Origin: Omphiscola glabra
Taxonomy: Eukaryota; Mollusca; Gastropoda; Lymnaeidae
NCBI GenBank assembly: GCA_964017045.1
Contig: OZ024807.1
Span: 19,947,813 to 20,011,812, forward strand
Length of the DNA stretch: 64,000 nucleotides
Direction of reading: 5' to 3'
The translations under genes were made by a program, and so were the position numbers. This document shows, in pieces, positions 49,477-60,672 of the stretch; the first letter of the stretch is position 1, and each line of letters opens with the position of its first letter. A model generated the notes under the pieces. It saw only the letters and a list, made by a program, of their open reading frames with translations. It ran no database searches and had not been told where the DNA came from.

Positions 49477-49607
49477 TTAAAAAGAATTATTAGCACAACC
49501 TCTTTCGTTTAAACAAGTCTCACATGCAGGATCTTCCTTATTTGTTTGTGGATCGGGCTTACGATTTCTAAGACGAACGATGTAATGATCCATATTTTCT
49601 CTGAAAA
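49477..49607 (-). CDS. gene 4 exon 10: cytoplasmic tail
   Basis: 131 nt, acceptor tttacag, stop TAA. Encodes FRENMDHYIVRLRNRKPDPQ then NKEDPACETCLNERGC and ends NNSF. One tyrosine, three cysteines, no ITIM or ITAM. Confidence 0.7.
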
Positions 49608-49720
49608 CTGTAAAAATACTATTGTAAATACAAGCAATCATAAAAACAGTGTAATAAAATATAAGAGCATAAAATAATGCATATGTAAATATCTATCTAT
49701 ATCGGTATATTTGTATCTAA

Positions 49721-49796
<76 letters not shown>

Positions 49797-49797
49797 A

Positions 49798-49828
<31 letters not shown>

Positions 49829-49837
49829 ATATCTATA

Positions 49838-49896
<59 letters not shown>

Positions 49897-50015
49897 ATAT
49901 CTATATATCTACCTATAAATATATCTATCTATCTATATATCTATCTATCTATATATATATATATATATATATGTCTATCTACCTATAAATCTGTCTATCT
50001 ATCTATCTATCTATA

Positions 50016-50050
<35 letters not shown>

Positions 50051-50085
50051 ATATCTATCTATATATATATCTACCTATAAATCTG

Positions 50086-50126
<41 letters not shown>

Positions 50127-50796
50127 ATATCTATCTATCTATCTATATACATATATATATATCTATCTATCTATATATCTATTTATCTATCTCATCCAAT
50201 ATAGGAGTTAAAATTGTTTTTGTGGGTCATCCCATTTTAGTTACTATTCCTGATACCGGTGTGCCTGCACTATATGCTTGCAATTCATGTTTGTTGAATG
50301 TTGTTGTTTTTTTTGTTTTTTTTCATTAACTTCGTCAAGCAATGTTGTTATCATTTATTTCTGGAATATTCTAACTTTGAATTAGATATCATTTATAAAC
50401 TCGAGAATTAACTTTAACAATATTTTAAAAAAAACTTTAAACATTCCCATTATCTAAATAACCAGTATAAAAGGGCTTATCCATTTGTTTAAAATGGCGA
50501 AATATTTTTTCAAAATGCCTTTTGATTGCATCAGATAAAATGCGTATATGCGATTTGACTATTATTCTCCTGTATCTAAATGTTTTTTTTCAACTTTGAA
50601 TGTACGATGTGCAAGCTTAATGTGGCAGGCACTCCGGTTTCATGGAAATTAATTGAAAAGGAATTAGCCCCAATTTAAAGTAATACAAAAAATAATTATT
50701 TATAGGAGAAAAATATTTTTAAATTACGCTTTCACCTAAAAAGTTTTTTTCGAGACTTTTTCCAAGTTAAAAACAGAAAATATTTGCTCGTATATT

Positions 50797-50870
<74 letters not shown>

Positions 50871-53800
50871 TTAATATATATTATGTGTACTGCATTTTTA
50901 AACATTCCGTGAAATGTTATGACTCGAATATTAATACATATTTGATTGATTAAGTAGCGTAAGTATAATCTAATACGTAAAAACAGTGAGGTGACACTGT
51001 GGATACCTTTATTGCAGCAATACAATCCAGAGACGACTAAAATAAGAACAAGTTTAATGGAAAGTGCTATAACAAAGTACCACGCATGATGAAAACTACT
51101 TTTGAAAGGAGCTTCAACTTTACTGGTTTCTAAATGTGAATTGTAAAAAAACAATGAATATTAATCATAAATCACAATAAACATAGAAGGGTACGCAAAA
51201 AATAACATAAGGCTTTTAACTTAAAACATTCTTCCATTTCCAATGACCATTTCGGCTTTTAAATATTGAAAGACGAATCATGCGTAACGATACATAACAC
51301 ATTCCTTCCATGTTCTACACAAATAAATTGCAGCATCTAATGGAACTGTATTATAAGACATTATACGGTGTGCAAATAAAATGCTACACCATTGTGTCTC
51401 AAATAAAGAATTTCAACAATTAAAAAGTAAGTGGCTATTCGAACTCGGGTACCAGAAGTGAAAGGTTGTGATTAAAAAAAATATTTAAAATATTATTGTT
51501 GAGTTTGTAAGTCAAAATGAGGTACGAAATGAACGATAATTGAATGGACTATGCGTTTTTAAACTTAATTCTTCAGTTTAACTAAACAAAACTACCACAA
51601 ATGACATCCTAATAGCATTAGACACAATGGACCCGGACACACAGCGACGCCATTCGAACCCGGGTTCATTTTGACGTCAGCCCGGGAAGCTGCACACTTT
51701 TCCGGAACAGCCGCAAGTGCCCAATTTCCTGTCATGAAACTGTCCTAAATTACTTCGACTTCTTTCAAGAACTATTACCCTTTTGATAATTTTTAGCCGC
51801 ATTTAATCCAATATGACATCTAGCGGTGGTTGTGCAAACACTTGAGTAACTACTGTTTGAAGTTATTAGATTTAAACAACATTTCATTTTATAATGTTTC
51901 ATTAATCACAATTTTGAAATTTTCTTGAAATAATTTAACAAAAGGAGCATGGTGAAAACCTTAATTTGGCAAAGGTGAATACATGTGGGGAAACATTGGC
52001 GTAGCAGAGTGGTTGAGATACGTCATACTCAAGTTGAACACGTGGTGGACGAAATATTACTGTAATACTGATACTACTGAGTACTATTTTAGCGATATCT
52101 AGCAAGTCCATTTGTGAAAATGCAAGATAACATTATCACTATAAATCCTACAAATTATTAGGTGATATTTCTATAGCATTCGAGATATAAATATCCTATT
52201 TTTGGAGTGTCGAAATCTCAAGATGAATAGTATATAACTTTTACATACATTTACGCATATTCAGCCGAACCTCCACAACCTCTCGCCATAAACACGCGTA
52301 GGCAAAATATCTGACATTGATATGTCCAAACTCGTCTGAACCTAAAATAGCTGTCTCGGTTGTTCGTCTCACAGTAGAAGCTTGACTGATTGTTTTCTTT
52401 TGACTTCCGTATTGCTGTTTTGCTATATGTGCTACATTTCAAGCCTTCTCTGCCTGTTTGATTCCTATAGTCACCGCTTTTCCCCATACTGGATGGGTTC
52501 ACTGATAATATCCTATTCACTAAGTCCGATGTTTATTTATTTTATGTTTTTGGTTACAATTATTTTTCTTTTCTGACTTTCCTCTAAAGCCCCTAAATGT
52601 GTATTCCCATATGATCAACTCACCTTGTAAAACGGTTACATTTGCTCCAAATATAATAACTTCTGTCTCTAATCCTGTTATATGTGGATACATCGTCACA
52701 AATACACGTAGCTCTTGTTGTATAAGTGCCTTTGAAATGTTTAATACACATGTGTGTTTGGTAATGTTTCCTATATAAAATGCTTTGGGACTTGCCAGAG
52801 TCTCTCTTTGCAGCTTTACATCTCCCTGTACAAGAATGTATGTCTTTACTAAAACGGATCTACTCATTTCAAATATGATAAATGATATTAAATTCCGTGG
52901 AGAACTCAGCCCAAAAAAATAAAATAAAAAATCAATTTAATCAAAATATTTGTCATTTCACTTTAAGCGATAAAATAAATAATTTTCTCTCAATTGTTTT
53001 AAAGATTTTCAGCTGAAGTAGTACACTTTAAAACTGCAATGAATGATATAGCCACACAGTTTGTATGTATACAATTGCAGCAGGTATGTTCATACGTATA
53101 CATAAACTATACATGCATACTTACATACATATTTACATGCACACATACATACATGCATTCATACATACATATATACATACATACATGCATACATGCATAC
53201 ATACATACATACATACACGCATACATATATCCATTCATTCTTACATACATACATACATACATGCATACATACATACTTACATACATAATTGCATACATAC
53301 ATGCATACATACACACACACATACATACATACATACATACATGCATACATACATACATGCATATATACATGCATACATGCATACATACATACATACATAA
53401 ATACATATATACATACATGCATACATAAATGGAATAATATTTGTACAACCATTTTACAAAAATTCTTTTTGCTCTTAGGGCCTTAAATTGTTTTTTTTTT
53501 TTTTTTAAATTATATGAGAAAATAAATATTATTTCAAACAGAGATAGTGCATGGGTGGATGGAATTTCAAATAAATACAAAACGTGTCATTACAATGTGT
53601 GTGTGACATAATTTAATACGTTTCTGAATTAGTTCAACCATTTTACAATATTCTTTTGGGGCCGGGGTCCTACATTGGTTTTTTTAATGACCTACACAAA
53701 CGTAATGTCCAAATGTGTCCCCAAACCATTTATCAGATTGCAACATAAGTTTGGTGAGTTGAAGTGCGCAAAGTTTTCGAAATTAGTTCAACCATTCTAC

Positions 53801-56800
53801 ATGATTTTGTTTGTCGTGGAATGCCCAAAATTCGTTTTTCCCTTCTCGTAAGGAATATTTAAAATACAATTTGAAACGGAGCTAATTCATGGGTGGACGT
53901 AATTTTAACCAAATACAAATAGCGACATTGCAGTTTGTGTGTGACTTAATAATTAGGTTTCTGAATAAGTTAAATCATTTTTCAATATCCAGCTTTGGGC
54001 CAGGGGCCTTAAATTTATTGAGGTTTTTTTGTGTGTGATATGAGCCACATACATATAATTTCAAACAGAGCTATTGCTTGGGTCGAGGGAACTGAATGAA
54101 ATACAAAATTAGACATTTCAGTTTGTGTGAGACATAATAAGACGTTTTCTAAATTAGAACACACAATATTCCGTTTTGGCCGGGGACCCTAAATGTTTGG
54201 GTTTTTTTTTATTCTAGAAGCTATACAAATATAAATTCAAACAGAGCTATATCATGGGTGGAATAATCGCTACACGTGTGTGGACTAAATTTTGAAATAC
54301 CATGATTCTCACATAGACAGCTGTATGTTGCCTGGAGACGCGTCGAAAATCATTCTAATTTTTTCGAGTAAGCAAAAGATGACAAAGAGATATGGGATCC
54401 AAGGCACTACTATAATATGGATCTCTAGCTTCCTCAACAACCGATGTCAAGCAGTAGTGGTGGACGGTGCAAGCTCGTCCTTTGTCAATGTTAAGTCAGG
54501 GGTACCCCAGGGCTCGGTGCTAGGCCCCTGTTTGTTCATAGCATATATCAATGACCTACCCGAGAAACTGACATCCCACGCAAGACTGTTCGCAGATGAC
54601 ACAGCCGTGTACAGGACGATCACCAACAGATCTGACCAGGAACAGCTACAAGAGGATCTCAATCGGTTAGCTGAGTGGGAGGTGAGCTGGGACATGGAAT
54701 TTCATCCAGCCAAGTGCCAGACACTGTCAGTCTCTAGAAGTTGTACTCCTCTACGCTAACACTATGAATTGCATGGTCATTTGCTTGAGTCAGTTTCCTC
54801 CGTAAGGTACCTGGGTGTTACCATCAGAGAGAGGTCCGCTGGGACGAGCATATTAACAATGTGTGCAACCAGGCGAACAAGACCCTGGGGTTCTTAAGGC
54901 TTAATCTAAAGATCAGCAACTCCGGTGTGAAAGAAAGAGCCTATAAAGCCTTTGTCCGGCCGGTTTTAGATTATGCATCTTCGGTCTGGGACCCATTTAC
55001 TCAGAAGAGCATCGACAGGTTGGAGGCAGTACAGCGACAGGCTGCACGCTTTGTCCTGAACCGCTAAAGAAATACCTCTAGTGTTGGCAGCATGCTTGAA
55101 ACACTGGGCTTGTCACTATTGGAGGAACGACGACGACAGGCCAGGCTCTCCGTGATTTACAAGATAAATAATGGGCTAGTTCACTGTTCTGGCATTAAAC
55201 AGAAACTCGTCCCTCTCCCCCATAGACAACGGCGAGGTCATGACAGGCAGTTCCGTCTCATACCAGCGAGAAGCCAGTATAGGAACTTCTCATTCCTACC
55301 AAAGACAATCAGGGACTGGAACAAGCTTCCAAAAGTATCAGTTGAGGCGACAACACTTGACTCATTTGCGTCTATTGCCTCAGGCCTTCCAACCCCTAGT
55401 GCATGATACCCTCAAACAGTTACTCTTGTAATCAGTGAAATATCCTCATCAACACCAGGCACAGAGACATTGCAAATCCCATCTACATTCATAGGAGCCA
55501 TAATGATCAATAAATTGATCGTGGGCCCTTAATATATAGAAGAAGAAGAAGAAAAATATATTGTCTATATAAACAGTATTTCAACATAATTAAAAGACAA
55601 TCACTTTCATTCCTTGAGATGCATTGAAAAGCATGCCGGGAATTCTCTAGTATATACATAAATATACATTTTAAAAACCAAGTGTTATCGCTGAGAAGAA
55701 GTCGGCAATGTAGTTCAATGTAAGATTCTATAGGTTTTCATGTGCGTACGTTAACGTGGCTCATTACATGAGAACATTGTGGGTTTTAATTTAATTGGCG
55801 TCTAAAACGGTGTGAAATGTATTAATTGTTAATTCTTATTCCAAGACCAATGTGGAAATATTAGCAATATGGCATTTTAATTTTATTGAAAGCAATATCA
55901 CAAACTTTATCGCAAAGTACCTTCAAAGAATCTTTATTGTTTTTTAGGTTTAAAAAAAAAAAGCATACAAATCACGTTAAGCTTTTTAATCATGAAGGCA
56001 AGTTCACTAGAAATGCATACTTTCGAGCATACGACATACATTTAAACAGTTTAGAAATGACTAGCCACTTATTGATCATTTGGCTAATATTTTTATGTGG
56101 CGACTAATGGATATAATCTCAAAACCTAATAACAATACTATTCCAGTCAGTTATAAATCGTTTTCTATGAAAAGTATTTGTTTATGCAAACGACTATGGT
56201 AACCAGCTAGTTAATATTTAAAAAAAGTAATGATATTGTAATAAAAAGTTAAATGATAACTATATTATTTTTTTAAAGATATAACTACATAGATTACAAA
56301 ATAATGGTTGATATTTTTAAGGTTTGCCTAAGAATTATTACATTGATTAATTTAAAAATAAACTACTTACTGTATTGTCAAAGATTAAGAATTTGCATTT
56401 TTGTTCTGTATATACACCTAGTGAACTACATAAAATCGTCACTTTATCACCATGCACTTCTTCTTTTTGGCAACTTAAGTTATAAAGTCCACCTGTTTCA
56501 AATGAAAAAAAAAAAGAAAAGTGAGTAAATTTAATAAGTCGATTATTAAATAGAAAAAAATACACAATGTATCTGTTTTTTTTTTTAAATCTTTTATTTT
56601 TCTACCAAATAATTCGTTATAAGGACTTTGAATGCACATAAACTCCCCATTTCAAAGAACATACCAATAAAAATGTTATACTTAAAATTAATTGTATTAC
56701 ATATTTAGGTACAAAATAAGAATATTTAAAAGTTTGAAATTAATTTAACGTACGAATGATATTGGGTCTGTATGAAACTTTATCAATAATCCCGTCTATG

Positions 56801-59800
56801 GCAGGTTTTCCAATACATATGTAATCTGTTCATTTAAAAAAAATAGTTTTGATTAAATGAAAACTAATTCACGAATGATATAATGAATTGTGTTTTATTT
56901 TTTTTAATATGTATTTAAAAAATAAGAGAATGGGATATATCTTTAATATATAAGATGTGTTTACATATTTCCAAAGTAAACTGACAAAAAAAATCTTAAA
57001 AATCGTTTTTAACATTTTTTAAAAAAATGTTTACATGCAAATACATTTTTTTTTTTAAAAATATAAAACGTTTGCAAACCAAAAAGTACTTTTTTGGTGA
57101 TGTGCTAGATTTTGTTAGAGTTATTCTTATCCCGATCCAGGATTTTTTAATTTTATTTTTGCATTAATTTTTTTAACGCTGAATTACATCAATGTTATGA
57201 TATACAATTAATATTTATTTACGTCCACCATAAATCTACCGATTTTTCTATTAAATTATTGACTATTTAAAAAGTGATAATGATTAAATAATGCATGAGT
57301 AGACTTGACGTATTTTAGTTTCATTTCATTTAGTAATACTTAATAAAAAATTACTTTGACCTCTTAAATGAAGTACTGAACGTTTTTATATTCCCGTAAC
57401 TTACTATGTGCATTTTGAGATACGTTGAACTGTAGTATATTTGAAGTGCTTATTAGTTGTCCATTTTCATCTAACCAATACATGGAAACATTGCTAATGT
57501 TTAAAATAGACTTTTCGCAAATGCAAGAGATTTTCGTTCCTCTTTCAATAACCTGAGGACAATCTTTCAACAGTATGCTTGGTTGCCCTACAAAGGATGA
57601 AACAAATAAAATGATGACATTTAAATAATATGTGTACCATGAAATATTTGTATTTATTTTATTCATGTGAATAAATAGATAATTATGAAAATTTTACATA
57701 TTGATCTTTTTCATACACATGTAATTCGCATGTAGTAAATGACAATAAAATGAAACTATATTATAAAAAATGGCAGATTTACCTAAGTTCATTTGGAATG
57801 TTTTGTTGATTCCAAAAAGTAGATCAGTTTCAGTACCGGTAAGATTTGGATACATAACAACTGATACATCATAAGTTCCATTTCTTTTGTAGCTCGGCAA
57901 TAGACCGATTGCACAGGAGCTTTGGTAATATATTGCCTTTCCAGTCACATTGATATGTGAGTAGTGCACGAAATGTTTTGAAATCTCATCGTTTATCTAT
58001 TTTTATAGGAAAAAAAAATATGGATAAATGAATTATAAACTGCAGCAGCAAAAAACTATAACACGCTGTTACTTTTATTTCGTAAGTTTTAACGCATTCC
58101 TAAAGCAGCATGCTAGTAAATTAACTTAAATTACGCCATTTATAGTTAACTTAATTTAGTTAATGGTGCATATCTCAAGCCACCGCATTTACTAGTTCCA
58201 TGTGAGCAAGAATAAAACTCAACTATAAATACATTTTCGTCAATAGCATCTTTATAGCAAAAGTTCCCAAGTATATTTTCCTTTAATTCTGGAACAAAAA
58301 GGGTGTGGATTTATGCAAAGTATTTACATGAACGTAAGAGTGCAATTTGGAGGGGTTTCAATACTTCTTGTTGTCGCATATTGTACATTTAAATGATTTG
58401 TGTTTTCTGTTTTTACAATTTTATTGGCACCTCTGATGTATTAATACGTTGCTACCTAGAGGTGTTTTTCAGTAGTGTTGCAGTTTATGTAGCCTTAAAC
58501 CTTTATTCTGTAGCTACTCATGAGCTTCTTCTTCATGTTACAGCTATAAATGGAATCGGTCTTGCTGTTTTAGCCTTAGTTTATTTCCAAATAATACTAA
58601 TAATGACGTTTATTTGAAAATCACGCTTTATCCCCAAAGGCTCCAAGCGCTGTACAAAGTCAACCATATTTAAAGAGAAATGAAAAACAATATTTATTTT
58701 ACCACACTGAAATACAAAACGCAACATTACAAAAACTACATACGAGCATACCCATTCAAAGACATTCATCACTTGCAACCATAAACAACACACGTCAATA
58801 TACATCTAAGAGACAATAGCTAGCTGGAAAATATGGTTGACAACATCACCAGTCCAGGTTTTGGCGAAATAGATGTGTTTTCAAATCGTTTTTCAAGGAC
58901 TCGATATTTGGCTGCTTCCGAGAGCGTCAGGAATGGCGTTCCAAATTGCTGGGCCAGCAAATGCGAAAGTGCGCCTTTTGTAAGTCTCACCGTGAACACG
59001 CGGTATCGAGGGTTTGCCACTATCAGATTCGCGTTGTCTAGTGGGTACATAAGGCGTAATGAGCGCTTTGAGATAGGACAGCGCCAGGTCATGCAAGCAG
59101 CGGTAGCAAAGAGTTGCAATTGTGTACTGTATGCGAGCGCGGACCGGTAGCCAATACAGCTCACTCAGAAGTGTTTTAGCAGGGTCACGTTTGCTTTTGC
59201 GAAGAACAAAGCGAGCCGCATTATTATGTGCTTTTTTAATTTTATTAAAAGCTTAGCTTGAAGACCCACCATGAGAGCATTGCAGTAGTCCATGCTTTTT
59301 GCCCAAATGCAGACATAAGCCTCTTTGATACATCAAAAGTTAAGAAAAGAATTATATGACTAATTCTGCGCAATCGCCTTACAAGTCACGTTAATGTGAT
59401 TTTTCATAGTTAGTGTTCTGACTAAGTAGTTACCCAGGTTTCGCACCTGAGAGAGTAAGGGATGTTGAGTTATTTACAATTTTAGCTTCTGAGAGGTAGT
59501 AATGGGGACCGGCTCGGTCTTTCCATCGTTGAATTTGAGATTATTTAATGTCATCCAGTGCTTACCTTACGTCACTGTCTTCTGTATCATACTAAGAAGA
59601 TTAGAGGACTGAAGGGGATGGAATCACGGAATGCTGAAGTCGGGTATCATCCGTGACCGAGCCCTGGGGTACTCCAAATTCTTTAATAGATTGGTTCGAG
59701 GTCAAACCGTTTGCGATAAATGATTGGACCCGATTTGTCAGATACAATCGAAATCATCTCAGGATGGTATCGATGAAACCGAAAGTTTTTTGCAGTAGTT

Positions 59801-60599
59801 GGAGAAATATGCCGTGATCAAGAACACATAGATCAAGAAACGACAAAAAGGATACCTGGCCCTCACCACAAGATGACAGAAGGTCATTTACGACTCGTAA
59901 CAATCATGTCTCAATAGATTGATGCGTCCTGTGTGCTGAATGGAAATGCTCAAGCAAGTCAGACATATTGAGGTGAACCAGGAGCTGACGGAAAATGACT
60001 TTCTCTAAAGTATTTTATACCAATTGTAGATTAGAGATGTGTCAATAATGTTCCAATACATTAGGGTCGTCATTTGCCTCTTTTAGCAGTCGAGTTATAA
60101 TCAACTCTTTAATGCCTCAGTAACACAGTGCAACGTTAGTAAGCATACTTCCCATGTACAACAATCGCTTGGAAGTACCTTAACAATACAGCCAATGACT
60201 CGACATCTATCGAAAGCTTCAAGGCTGCCCTGGCATATGCTACGAGTTTTTAGTATGGCTGCATCGCTTCCACAACAGTTGCACATATGCCAGTATATGG
60301 ATGCAGCAACGCACTCTATCAGAACCAGAACCAGAAAAAGAATATGGAACAATACCAGTTTTCAATGACTGATTTATGATATTAGGTGTGATCTCGACCA
60401 TTTGATAAATAAGGTGCGAATAACTGAAAATATTTAAGTTGTTCAAATATAAATATGCTAAACCAATCATGGGTCAGCATGAACAGAATCGAAGATAAGT
60501 AGCTTAAAACACCATATAAAACTTTGAAAAGTTACGGTCATGTGACTAAAATAGAGAAAAGTGAATGCTATTTAACATATATTTATTTAAAGATTATTT

Positions 60600-60672
<73 letters not shown>

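Noticed and set aside
49711..50211. 166-residue plus-strand open frame rich in Tyr, Leu, Ser and Ile
   Set aside because: It is only the translation of the CTAT microsatellite.
50732..51154. Reading the 140-residue minus-strand frame as one gene
   Set aside because: Only 51007-51129 is exon-like (transmembrane exon with acceptor and donor); the rest is intron and TA repeat.
52005..52065. tRNA-like GTAGCAGAGTGGTTGAGA
   Set aside because: Resembles an A box but no B box, stem pairing or SINE body could be made out.
53039..53580. Several overlapping open frames of 97-157 residues on both strands
   Set aside because: All come from the CATA microsatellite and have no composition or motif of a protein.
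58833..59150. 105-residue plus-strand open frame
   Set aside because: It is the antisense of the minus-strand LINE C-terminus, whose own frames carry the conserved residues.
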